From Clonostachys chloroleuca (lineage: Eukaryota; Ascomycota; Sordariomycetes; Hypocreales; Bionectriaceae): DNA of 64,000 nt. The position numbers and the translations under genes were made by a program. The notes under the pieces were generated by a model, which did no database searches, had not been told where the DNA came from, and saw only the letters and a list, made by a program, of their open reading frames with translations. Location: NCBI GenBank assembly GCA_037952775.1, contig JBANAY010000003.1, forward strand, positions 8,494,001 to 8,558,000, given 5' to 3'. Below, piece after piece: positions 36,110 through 47,250 of this stretch (position 1 is its first letter; each line of letters opens with the position of its first letter).

Positions 36110-36273
36110 CAAGTGGGTGACATAAGATACGAGACACCAAACCAGTACTTCAAGCGTCCAGGACAGGAGAGACTCTGTGTTTGATCTGCCGCAACTTATC
36201 TCTTTTGGGTTATCCAATAGCTAAAAAAGAAGGCGCAAGAATTTGGTGTCTCATTTTCTATGTCACCCGGTTG
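36110..36273. mobile_element. MITE, copy 2 (164 bp)
   Basis: The same ends as the element at 3514-3769: the left end reads CAAGTGGGTGACATAAGA and the right end TCTATGTCACCCGGTTG, with GAGACACCAAA and TTTGGTGTCTC inside. It also shares ACTTCAAGCGTCCA and the GCACAAGAATT/GCGCAAGAATT subterminal stretches. It is about 90 bp shorter than copy 1 because the AT-rich centre is missing. No clear target duplication remains, which suggests an older insertion or flank decay. Confidence 0.85.
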
Positions 36274-39200
36274 CTACGGTTGGTTGTCTTTGGAATCATG
36301 TCACTGACTCGTCCCCGCGCAGAAGCCTAATGAAAATTATTCGCTCGCAATCCCTTCGTTGGCTTGAGTTGCACCGGCACTGTCTTTTTGCAATCAATTT
36401 GTTTCGGAAATATTCTAAACAACTATATGGGGCGGGCAGATTCCTTGATGTGCAGTACTCCTTGTCTGAATTCCACCCAACACATTTCGCCTCAAGTTGA
36501 GATTTTATATTTGTCGTATACGACTAGTCCCTTTTAGCCTCTCTTTCAAGGCGATCCCAGGCTTGGCCAATCATCTTCTCTGCATGCAAACTGCCATGTC
36601 GATGCCATAGGTTCACCAATAAGTGCGGACAACTGAGGAGGGGGCAACTTGGGTGGCGAAAGAGTGGCGAGATCGATTCATGCCACAAATGTGTTAGCCA
36701 ATCCTATCGTCAACTTGCTGTTGGAAAATCCTCGCTCGCCTCCAAGTTTTAAGGGGTAGTGAGCCCCCTAAAACACGAAAATCTGCAAACCCATATCTCC
36801 GAGGCGAGACTGGGCCCTTACAATCAGAGATATGCTATACATATGTACCAGTATTGTAGCGAAATACACGATTAGATTTATACTGTCCCAAGCATGTCGT
36901 TGTACTCCGTAGGTTAGGTGCTCCCAGCTTCGTTTTGGCTTCCAACAGGCCTCAATTAACTTCCTGTCCATCAAACCCCCTGCAAGTTTACAGCCGGCTA
37001 ATTTCTACCCCTGATGAGGGTGATGTAACAAGTACTTTGATTTTGAGCAAGACTGGCGTTACAGCGTTTTGACTTCCCATCCTAATCTCGCATTTGATTG
37101 GGCGTTTGAAGGCATGAGTACTGAGTCGCATATGGTGTGTTTGCAATGCGCCTCAACCATTCATTGGCCATTGTTCCTCTCCAAATCGTGAGTTTCTTCT
37201 GCACAGCCTCAGGCTAGTGATGGAAATAATTTCCGGCAAACCCATTGGATTGACTAGTTTGCTATTTCGCTGGGTGGAAAAAGAAAGTACGACGTTACTA
37301 ATCTCACTACACCAGCAACGAGGAAAGGACAGTGCTGGATCAACTCTTTCATGGTAGCTGAGGGAACATCGTTAGTGGAGAGGGGGTGGGGGCCATTCAT
37401 GCTCACACGAGGAGCAATTAATGATATTACGAGACATTTCCCCTTCGATTCGTGGTTGACACACTCTTTTTTTCTCTTCAAAGGATGTCTTGGCCACCAT
37501 TGTTATGCCTCTGCAAATTTCTGACCGCTATTAGTTTCCATGCCATTGAACCTGGAGGAGCTTTCACATCATCCAGGCCCTAAAAGTTCCCCCCTTTTCC
37601 TCAGGCGAGACCTGAAACTTTGGCACCCAGGGCCCTGTCCGTAACAGATTGCCATCCGATGCTCATTCAGGTCCCCAGAGTTGGATTGGCTGTGCGATTA
37701 TCCCTAGAGGGGCTGCACCGTCTAACATTTTCCGGGAGGCGATGCCTGAGGATTTCCACCGTTTGCACTGGATTTGCTAATTTCCTCATTCTTCCTTATC
37801 TTCAGAGAAAACGAATCGAAAATCAACCCGCGAAGATGCGTTCGACTTGTTTCCCTTTGACGTCGAAATTACGGGCGAGTTGAAATCGAGAGCCTGATAC
37901 GGCGAACCGCGACGACCGAGCCACGTGTCTAGCAACACAAGTAGACTCCACCGCATTGAGTGAAATAAGGATATGAGGGTAAAGAGGCGTTCAGGTCTGA
38001 TTTCATACAGTCCTTGATGCTTCTTCGAGACATTACGATGCAGTGGCGCTTTGAGTTCGTATGTTGGAGATATGCTGTTCTCATCCTGATCGATCAGAAG
38101 ACACAAAACAAGATACGCGCCAGTTTATGCTGGGATCAAACACAGAATAGAGTAAGAAAGGTGTGGAGTAGGAGGAGCGTAGAATTTTAAGTAGATCGCA
38201 GTAGATCGCTTTGATTCGATCGTATGTGACAGGTCGAAACGATTTGGGCAGCCATGCATCTAGCTGCTAGTATGGGTTTCCTAGCAGCCCAAATATTGGC
38301 TCGGTTTCGAATACCATCTCCTTTCATAGGATTAGTAGACATGAATCGGCAATTGGTGCAGCCACAAGGCGTGATAATAAGTTTGCGATCGTTCTCTTTT
38401 AGGGTTCTTGTGACTCGCCTGCCGCCTTGGTCATCCTTTCGCGGCGACAAAAACCATAATTATGTCTGGTCAACAGACAGATCCTTCTGGCAAGTCTCAG
38501 GGTGCAACTCAACCAGTAATCAAGCCTGGTCCTCCTGGCAGGGTCCAATGCCACCCGCGCTGCTCCGTCGTTCCACTAGGGGCAAGCTTGTACGGTTCTG
38601 TCACCTGTGAGGAACCCAACCCCAATCATGGAACCGGTAAGGCTGCAGACACCTGCATATGTATTTTTAAACAGTATCCGAGACCCGCCCATCGATCTAC
38701 CGTTCCCCCACATCTCAATGCTAGTAAATTTCAACGTCACGGCACCCACCTCTCGGAGGTACGGTCTTGAGATGCGCGATAACCGTGCCCAAAGGTTGAA
38801 AATCGGTCCACGAAGGGTCTCGTGGAAATGTAATGTGTTGTCTCTAACAATTGATAGTTTCTCCATGTTATATTTGCCGTTTCAGAATCTGACAACATCC
38901 ATCTGTATGTTCTGAACATATCACAGAACCAAGCATCAACAGAAATAACAACAACGTTGTCAATTTGATGCTCTGCACGTAATTGAGATACAAATTGAAA
39001 CAATTCATCTCCGATATACTCACCAGTAGATGAAATGTTACTAAAGAGCTGATTGTTCAGACGCCAGGAATTAGAGGCTTTCCTATTTAATAGTTACGTA
39101 CGTTTGGCCTTGAGGTGGGCCTCAATACGATTCCACCGAGCATATTCAAGTACCTGGAAATTGAGAAACATTGAAAGAATCATTGTTGTATTTACTGACA

Positions 39201-41849
39201 GTTAGCACCCTTCTTTGATTACATGTGTTCTTGAGGCTCTGAAGAGAGGCCTGTGTGAGACATCTGTAACGTTTATTTGAGACTTTTTTTTTAGGGGGCC
39301 CTGTGGCGCTCGGGGACACAAAGAGTGCACGCTATATCATTTTCCGCCATATACCCACCTAAACCAAAGCAAGGCTTCCATAGTGTCGGCCCAAGCGGAT
39401 TCATGGATCGCTTTATTACTACGGGACACTCACTTCATAGGTGGTGGGTTCCATCAAGAACGGAACTTAATTTAATGTTGCGTGGCTCTACGCCTTGCCA
39501 GCTAAGCGCCACATGAAGAGCCTTAGCTATGTTCTCTTTTCCCTCCAATTTCCCGCCTTCATTTTGATCTGGCTCGAGTGCAATAGGCCATGACTCTCAT
39601 GAATCGATATTCTCATTATATGCGTTACACTATGGGGTGGGGGGAAGGCACTTGTCCCACCCACTCCTCACCGACTTTTCACATAGTACTGCCACGGAGA
39701 CCGCCGCCCTAATGATGTGTCCTTCGTATTAAGTCTATAAGAAAGGATGATTTGGGGAGTCTAGGCGGACTAGACCTCCCCGCCTTGATCCACACAAAAG
39801 CAGGCCTAAAGTAACTAGTGTGGGCGTCAACTGCTGTCGGAGCATTCCGCTGATGAAGTGTCAGCGTTGCAGCGTAACACCACAACGCCGTACCTGAATT
39901 TATTACGGGCTATCGAGTGAGATGCATGAGGTCCCTGAGTATATGACGCAACTGCATGTCTCAGTTCTCGGGGAAGAGCTAAGTACGACCGAGCATTGGC
40001 AGAAAGCGGCGCGTTTCTGGACCATGTTTCTTCATCAAGATGCTAGTTTGCCATTTTGTATGACATGTGGGTAAAAAGCCACCAAGGGAAAACACATACG
40101 CGGCACATAGTGCAAGTAGGAGCCTTGTGCACTTCTCTCTTCTCTCTCTAGGGGTAGTGGGGAATGTACTATGTTGCCCTTTGTCTGCTGCGAGAGATCC
40201 GGCGGCGTAGACAGATTACCGATTACCGATAACTCGACACCCAGGTCATGCAGCGGAGACAGGTTAAATGGAGATATTCCGACCCTCTAGCCAGATCTAG
40301 CTGCATATCAGGTACGGGCGCCCGGGTGCCTGGATGTCTTCGAATTGGCGCTGGTCCATATGCATCCGTGGTTCTAACTACTATCAATACGACTCTCATT
40401 TCCTTTCTTTTTTCATACCAAGCAGGGTTCCTTAATAAAGTTAGCATTACTTGCGGTGAAAGAATAATGAGTGGTCTTCTGTGGGTTGGCGGGGGAGTAC
40501 CATCCGTGCCGATGCAAAGAATCACCACAACCCCTTTTCCGTGGACTCAACAAGCTGGGCAATTTGTTGGTCGGATCCAACTGAAGGAGGTTAGGAGATT
40601 TCTTGAGAAATCTACATAAAGGCCCAGCTCAGCCATCTGTGGATTGAATCTATTCCTTACTCATTCACAAAAGACACTGCAATCAAGCTACGCTCATACA
40701 AGTCTTCCTACTAAAGGACCTCTGCTAGCCATCTGTTTCTCTCAAATTCCGCGAATATTCGGCGCTACAGGCCCTATAAACACTTACCCTGCAGACCTAA
40801 AGATCAAGTTGCACTTGATTCTTTTCTTTCCCTAGTTACTTCGTTCAAGATGTCGTCCGCCTTCACCCGCATGGGACCGTCTCACCCCAAGGGCCCAGAA
40901 TCAGATATTGTCAATCCTCCTGACGGCATTGTCCCCAGCCAGAACCCTCGAGGCAATCTCAACCCAACCGTTTTTGTTGTATCACCCTGAGGGTAGCAAC
41001 ACCATGCTTCTACCTCGGGCATACATTATTCTCTGGGTATCGTCGCTCTTTGTGCGATATTTGTAAGTCTATAAGATGAACCCTTCATTAGATAGTATTT
41101 CTCATAAACTAATTTGGCTACATATTACAGCTCCGAAGGATGAGCGAAGGTCAAGTCTGCAGTGAACAATTTTATTTGGAGTGGAGGATGTATAATGATA
41201 ATGGTTAATCGACGGAGGGCTTTTGTCGCAATTATAGTTCTGAAAGAGAACCTTTCTTTCTGGTTTAAATGTATACTGGACTAATATTTTGTTATTTACT
41301 GGATATATCATATTGGCGTGGTTTCCACGATGTTCTGGTCTATGAATCGTAATGTGCACTCAATTTACATCCATCCACGGCCTACACCATTTGAGAGAAT
41401 TCCCTGGATTGGCCACGGAGCATCGGACCAATCAGCACACGTGTTTTGAGAAGTAAAAATCAATTATAGCCGTCAGATTGATCGAGGTACGAAATGGAGT
41501 GTACAGGATACCTGTTATTTCGTATGAATATGCAGTTTTGGTACTTTCAGGCCGCGATGTGGCGTCAATCCTGTCTCCGACGCGTCCCAAAATATTACCG
41601 AAATGCGGCTCTTGAAGGCGACGTGCATTTTCGGTATGCAGAATGGTGGTCATCTGCATCAGCTTGCAGAATAATCAGTTCTTCAGGCCACCGCTACATC
41701 ACATAGCCATCCGCGTGAGGACAGGAGAAAGTATTTATACCGACGCCAGCCCCGGACCACGAGCCAGCAAACGGTGGCAGGTCAACAATCTCTAGCAATA
41801 CGCTACAGTCATAATATATCACGCTTAAAGTACCCATATTCTCGGAAGC
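36274..41849. other. 5.6-kb stretch without a supported gene
   Basis: Many short frames occur on both strands. The most protein-like are at 38462-38770 (+), 38607-38915 (+, contains TPAYVFLNSIRDPP), 37786-38106 (-) and 38737-39003 (-). None has family content, and the plus and minus frames overlap, so at most one could be real. They may be decayed genes. The T-rich tract at 39284 and the purine/pyrimidine skews near 40130 are simple sequence. Confidence 0.4.
40850..40990 (+). CDS. Short open frame, 46 codons, doubtful
   Basis: ATG in a good context (TTCAAGATGTCG) opens a Pro/Asn/Ser-rich frame (MSSAFTRMGPSHPKGPESD) that ends after NPTVFVVSP. It could be the first exon of a small gene whose other exons I cannot place. 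No family is recognised. Confidence 0.2.
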   Translation: MSSAFTRMGPSHPKGPESDIVNPPDGIVPSQNPRGNLNPTVFVVSP

Positions 41850-42975
41850 ATGCGAACTGAAATGAGTCACCGTGAAATGATGACTGATGACGACGAGCTC
41901 AAGTCGGCCCCGCTCTCCCTGGCTTCTGTGGAGGAAGGACAAGCTGGAGCCCAGGCGCAGGGCTCAAACGACAGTATGAGGCAGGCTCATGTACCCCCAG
42001 AAGAAGTGCGTGCTAAACAATTACCTTAGCTGGCTGTGCTGAATTCATGGGGACTAGATCCGGTGAGTAAATCATCATGGTAAAGTACATGTACGTTGAC
42101 AGCTAATGCGATGCAAGAGTATGCAGGACTGCTCGCTGCAAGCGCCCTGCAAGAGCGGGATAGCGCATACTTGTCCATCCGGGCCTTCACGCTCCCATAT
42201 TCATTTCTGCAGGGTTATCTGGAGAGAGACGTAGAGGAGTGCTGGGAGAGGATACGCAGTGCCATTCTTGCTGGGGATGATGCTAGTGTGCCGGGACTGG
42301 TCCACGAATTCAAGGACAAGGCATCTTCGTGCCGTAAGTACCAGGAATTGTCACTGTTTGGCCTTTGGCTCACAATATGCAGTGGACATGGCCAAGAAAC
42401 GCAAGTTCTTAGCTGGCCTAGGGCGACAGAAGCCCCGTGATCTCAGGGTCTTCCTCCAGTACTTGACACTGGACGGGACCAACGATCAGCAGTACCCGCG
42501 GGACACAAGCCAGTGGAGAGGCCTAACGGAGCTGGAGGGATTTGATGACTGGGCGCGGTCTATTGTCATGGCCAAGGATTCCAAGATATGTAAATGGCTG
42601 GTACGTTTCACGGCGGGGGCTAGGCTTAGGCACGGTATTCTTGATCTAGGCTAATGTGATTCCCAGGCACTGATGGCAAGCAATCAAATGATCGACATCA
42701 ACGGGAGGCAGAAGCGCCTGGTAGACGCGAGGAAGTTGATTGGCTTTCTTGCCATTGCGGGTGGGCTGGGTGCCAGCATTTTGTTTGGGACGCCTGTTGT
42801 TATTCTTGCCTCAGAAGTCTTCCCACGATGGGGGAACATCATCATCGTGGTGGTATGGGTCATCCTGCTTTTGATTTTCCTGATTGCATGGGGGGTCGCC
42901 TCTTCTAGCTTGTTTCTATTTGTCTTGGCATACACAACCATGCTGGCAAACGTCAACATGGGGGGCTCCAAGTGA
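41850..42975 (+). CDS. Fungal membrane protein of unknown function, 309 aa
   Basis: Five exons: 41850-42005, 42030-42062, 42120-42333, 42383-42600 and 42667-42975. All joins keep frame, although introns 1 and 3 are very short (24 and 49 nt) and the first may be misplaced. The N-terminal 50 residues are acidic/Gln-rich and disordered. A helical soluble region follows (YSFLQGYLERDVEECWERIR, KFLAGLGRQKPRDLRVFLQY). The C-terminus has two or three membrane helices (LIGFLAIAGGLGASILFGT, IIIVVVWVILLLIFLIAWG, SLFLFVLAYTTML). Topology suggests a tail-anchored protein. No named family is recognised, and nothing nearby hints at its role. Confidence 0.65.
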
Positions 42976-43799
42976 GGTAGAGCTCTGTTAGTATTTGGCA
43001 AGGATTAGAGAAGGTTATTCCGATGTTATTTCAGCTAGAAGGCTGTTGAGAGTTAATGCTATTCATACTTCACCTCAGCTTGCGTGTGGCCTTCGGTCTC
43101 GAACTAAATGGTACCGTGGTGAGGTCCAGGCGACCTGGATGAAGGAAGATACCTTACGCCGAGAGTCACCCAACAGTGGCGGGGGAGAGGCTGGTAGATG
43201 CCAATAGTTTGCCACAGGGTGATGATCACAATCTAAGAATATTTGTGCATAACCAATAAAGGGCATGTGACGAGGAATCCGGAACTAGCTCATGCATTAG
43301 CGGTCTAATGCATGAGGAGCTGAAAACCAGCTTACCAGCCAACAATACATACCAACAGTCTGACCGGTCGCCTCACTGTCCCGACCCAGCCACCGACATT
43401 AGCTCGTCACAGAATTAGGAGCCCTTTGATGTTGGTGACCAATGCCGACATTGTATACTCAAAGTGCTTTCCACTCTTGTATGCACTTACGTCTGCTTTT
43501 ATCTCCCTTGGCTGGCCGAGGGGCTATGCCTTCTTCAGGACCGACGGCTGAATGGGGTTGGTTCATGTCTCAGTGGGTGACGTGAGAATGTATGTAGTGG
43601 CCCCCACAGTGGCTGTGACTGGGCATCAGTTCAAGTCATTGGGAATTTCCTCTGCTATTTGGCTTTCGTCGGTCGCAACAGTGAAACGGATGATTCCTTG
43701 AACTTTTCAAGCATGGACTGATATCGGCGTCGGGAAACATGAAACACAGGGCAGTGTCTAGTATTGATGATGTGAGATATACACCTTATGATTACGACT
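42976..43799. other. Intergenic, left flank of the repeat block
   Basis: Ordinary base composition and no gene-like frame. The sequence turns abruptly AT-rich after about 43800. Confidence 0.45.
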
Positions 43800-44441
43800 G
43801 GATGCACTTCAATAATTAGTTTCTTTCTATAGCTAGAATAGTAATAATTAATAACTTTTAATCTATCTACTCTATAGTATATAATTTAGAAAAGCCTTTT
43901 AATAAATTACTTATTATTTTCTACTTACTTTTATACTTTTCTTAAATATAATATTAGTATTATATATCTAAAATTATAGTTTTATATTTTTTATTATAAT
44001 TAATCTATAATAAAGATTAATTAATTAATTAATAATAAATTAATAAATACTTACTATTCTTTTAATATAGTAACTATTCTTTAAACTAGACTTATAGTAA
44101 GATAAATTAAGTATAAGTTATCCAACTATTATATACAGCTTCTCCTAATCTAATATACTTTGGTCTTAAGTAGCCCTGGTAAGAAAAAGATTAAAATTAA
44201 TATATATAATTATAATATAATAGTTAGTATTAGGTTTAATAATTCTACTATTTATCTACTATACTTATAAAATATATATAAGGATATAGTAACTAAGGCT
44301 AAAACTGCTATTATATAGCTTTTTAATAAGCTAAAAGAATAGGATAATAGAACTAGTAGTCTGCTTACTAGAAGTAGTATTAAATTAAGAGACTATAGCT
44401 ACTATAAGTTAGTAACTATATTACTATAAGTTAGTAGTTAT
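43800..44441. repeat. RIP-decayed AT-rich repeat remnant with a degraded inverted repeat
   Basis: Extremely AT-rich sequence with TTAATTAATTAATT runs and no coding frames. Its right edge (about 44378-44441: TATTAAATTAAGAGACTATAG and onward) is an inverted, C-to-T/G-to-A-mutated copy of the 3' end of the neighbouring repeat unit (complement of CTATAGTCTCTCAATTCAACA), matching over about 60 bases. This is what RIP leaves behind. Confidence 0.75.
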
Positions 44442-44861
44442 TGTTGAAATTACAGTGGCCTACAAGGTGTATTAGGCCTTGAGACCGCTATAACTAGCAG
44501 CAGCGGAAAATTTAGCTTCTAACTTATAGTGAACACTCCTCTATAACTTAGTTAAATTTCATACTAGAAAGTCGGTTTATAGTGCATTTTATAGCGCAAA
44601 AGAATCTTATTTTGGTGAGAGGAACCGGAAAAATATACCAATTTCTCTTATAGGTCTACCGACTAAAAACTACTCTAAAACCCGCTATAGCAGCTTCCCG
44701 GGCCACTTTTGATTTTCCGCAAAATTTATTACTATAGGAAATCTAAAAAATCAACTTATAACCACCAAACCATAAGACGGATATATATAACCTTTTTAAG
44801 ACCTACTTTTATCTGAGAGAGCTAGTTAAGCTGATCAGTTGAGTATAGATATTAGATATCT

Positions 44862-45074
44862 TGTCAGTGGTTACCTGACAGGTCATGTGTGCCCGCAGGA
44901 GGGCTTGTTATTTAATACTGGTCCAGATTACAAGCTTCCTTTTCGAAGGTTAGGAATTAATAAATCTATCAACAGCGACCTAAGTGCTCCTCTCAGGTGA
45001 CCCTTAGTCGTGTCTACAGCTATCCATCGGGCTTCACCTTGACACTCTCCTTGTAATACTACCCAGCACTGATA
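44862..45074. mobile_element. Solo LTR, 213 bp, with 5-bp target duplication TATCT
   Basis: The insertion begins TGTCAGTGGTTACC and ends GCACTGATA. The ends are inverted (TGTCAGTG/CACTGATA), and the terminal CA reads TA, a CpA-to-TpA change of the RIP type. TATCT sits on both sides (44857-44861 and 45075-45079). Unit 2 of the tandem repeat lacks exactly this segment plus one TATCT, so the empty site is preserved next door. TG..CA-type ends with a 5-bp duplication indicate an LTR retrotransposon; copia versus gypsy cannot be told. Confidence 0.75.
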
Positions 45075-45421
45075 TATCTTATCTTTAAAGCTGAAAGAGA
45101 TATCTAAAATCTAAGGTCTAGTCTAGGGTAGGTTGGTTATAGGGTAGCTTGGGTATAGGTTAGGCTACTAGAAGTTACTCAGATTTTTTCCTGAATTTTC
45201 TAGACCCTTATTTAGGCTAATATAGCCTAATAACCTATAAATAACGCTGCTGACGCTCCTAGCCCTAAAGAGGAACTGGAGCCCGCTAAGCCGTAGCGGT
45301 CATAGCGGCCTGTAGCCACTGACCCACAGTGGCTGCAACCGCTATTGGCTAGTGATCGTAGTCGCTATCGGATAGCGGTCTCAATCGCTATTGGCTAGCT
45401 GTTACAGGGGATAGCGATCGC

Positions 45422-45535
45422 TAACAGTTAGTGGCTGCGATCGCTAACAGTTAGTGGTTGCGACCGCTAGAGGTTAGTGGTTGCAACCGCTAACTTATAG
45501 CGATACGGTCACTAACTTATAGTGGCTATAGTCTC
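45422..45535. repeat. 23-bp tandem array (5 units) with palindromic GCGATCGC/GCGACCGC cores
   Basis: Units of 23, 23, 23, 22 and 23 bp start TAACAGTTAGTGG, TAACAGTTAGTGG, TAGAGGTTAGTGG, TAACTTATAGCGA and TAACTTATAGTGG. A decayed copy of the same array is present in unit 2 near 46261-46374. Confidence 0.7.
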
Positions 45536-45547
45536 TCAATTCAACAA

Positions 45548-46385
45548 TAACTAGTAGTAGTAGAAAATTTAGCTTCTAACTTATAGTAAATACTCCTCTA
45601 TAACTTAGTTAAATTTTATACTAAAAAGTTAGTTTATAGTATATTTTATAGTATAAAAGAATTTTATTTTAATAAGAAAAATTAGAAAATTATACTAATT
45701 TCTCTTATAGATCTACTAATTAAAAATTACTCTAAAACTTATTATAATAATTTTTTAAATTATTTTTAATTTTCTATAAAATTTATTATTATAGGAAATT
45801 TAAAAAATTAATTTATAATTATCTAATTATAAGATAGATATATATAACTTTTATAAGATCTATTTTTATCTAAAAGAAACTTTTAAACTAATCTATTAAA
45901 TATAGATATTAGATATTCTATCTTTAAAGATAAAGAAATTATCTAAGATCTAAGATCTAGTTTAGGGTAGATTAGTTATAGGATAGTCTGAATATAGATT
46001 AAGCTGCTAAAGATTATTCAGATTTTTTTCTAAATTTTCTAGACCCTTATTTAGACTATTATAGCCTAATAACCTATAAATAGTACTACTAATACTTCTA
46101 GCCCTAAAGGGGAACTGGAGCCCGCTAAGCTATAGCGGTTATAGCTGTCTGTAGCTACTGACCTACAGTAGCTGCAGCTGCTATTAGCTAGTGATTATAA
46201 TCGCTATCGGATAGCGGTCTTAATTACTATTGGCTAGCTGTTACAGGGGATAGCGATCGCTAACAGTTAGTAGCTACGATCGCTAATAGTTAGTGGTTAT
46301 AACCGCTAGAGGTTAGTGGTTGCAACCGCTAACTTATAGCGATATGGTCACTAACTTATAGTGGCTATAGTCTCTCAATTCAACA
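45548..46385. repeat. Tandem repeat unit 2 (838 bp), heavily RIP-mutated
   Basis: Starts TAACTAGTAGTAGTAGAAAA and ends CTCTCAATTCAACA, head-to-tail after unit 1. In the stretches I compared base by base, differences from unit 1 are almost all C-to-T or G-to-A in this copy (for example GTGAACACTCC to GTAAATACTCC, and CTAGAAAGTCGG to CTAAAAAGTTAG). It lacks the solo LTR. Confidence 0.85.
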
Positions 46386-46448
46386 CTTGAAACTGGAAAA
46401 AAAAAAGAAAAGAAAAAGTGAGAAGATAGGATCATTTCTCGCAATATT

Positions 46449-47250
46449 CTACTTGCTCTTTTTACCTCCCTTCGCTGGAGCTTTTGCCTTGACTGGAGCC
46501 TTCTTGACTGGAGCCTTTTTGACTGGAGCCTTCTTGACTGGGGTCTTCTTGGCTGGAGCTTTTGTCTTGGTCGGTGCTTTTTGGGCCGTAAACTTCGAAG
46601 GAATCTTCTTCGTAGCTTTAGACGGAGTTTTCTTGACACCGACTTTTGAAGGAAGTTTCTTGCCTCCCTTTCCAGGAGTCTTGCCCCTGGTGCTGGCCTT
46701 AGCCGGACTCTTTTTGCCGCCCTTGCCAGAAGCCTTCCTACCTGTCTTAGCCGGAGTTGTTTTGCCCTTGGGGCTAGCCATGCTGAGTGTCTTCTTATTA
46801 GCTCTACCAGGACCTTTCTTGCTAGGACTCTTCTGATTAGGATTCTTTTTGCTGGCAGTCTTCTCACTGCCCTTAATGGGACTCTTGTTGCTAGCTTTGC
46901 CAGGACCCTTCTTGCCCTTCACACCAGCCTTGCTTGCAGTCTTCTTGCTAGCAGACTTCTTATTCGCCTTGCTAGGGTCTTCTTGCCCTTGACACTAGCT
47001 TTAGTGGGAGTCTTTTTGGTAGCAGACTTCTTGTTGGCCTTGCTAGGAGTCTTCTTGCTCTTGAAACTAGCCTTGCTTGTAGTCTTCTTGCCAGCAGACT
47101 TCTTGTTGGCCTTGCCAGGAGTCTTTTTGCTCTTAGCGCCATTCTTGGTGGTTGTCTTCTTAGTAGCCCTATCCGGTGTTTTGTTGTCGGAAGTTTTCAT
47201 GCCGCTGTTGTTTTTTGCACCAGTATGAGCGGCAGGGTTCTTGTTGTTCA
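46449..47250 (-). pseudogene. Lysine-rich KKTP/KKAP repeat tail in two shifted frames
   Basis: Two overlapping minus-strand frames (47250-46919 and 46922-46449) encode one continuous style of sequence very rich in Lys, Ala, Pro, Ser and Thr, resembling histone-H1 tails. The upstream part has three 24-residue repeats of the KKTPSKANKKSA type. The downstream end has 5-residue VKKAP repeats and finishes AKGGKKSK. The repeat pattern switches frame near 46970, a single-base-type break inside a short C run. The first frame overlaps the stop codon of the secreted RNase-like gene by a few bases, again shifted by one. This suggests a once-continuous C-terminal tail of that gene, now broken. Alternatives are a separate gene starting at ATG 47200, sequencing error, or ribosomal frameshifting. 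Confidence 0.6.

Larger units (their letters stand above)
44491..45546. repeat. Tandem repeat unit 1 (838 bp plus a 218-bp insertion), lightly mutated
   Basis: Starts TAACTAGCAGCAGCGGAAAA and ends CTCTCAATTCAACA. Its 838 bp of repeat sequence aligns without net length change to unit 2. It keeps GC-rich stretches that are AT in unit 2, so unit 1 is the less mutated copy. It contains a solo LTR at 44862-45074 and a 23-bp array at 45422-45535. No coding frame is present. Confidence 0.8.

Noticed and set aside
38462..38915. Possible small gene on the plus strand
   Set aside because: Overlapping frames on both strands, no family match, and no consistent splice structure found.
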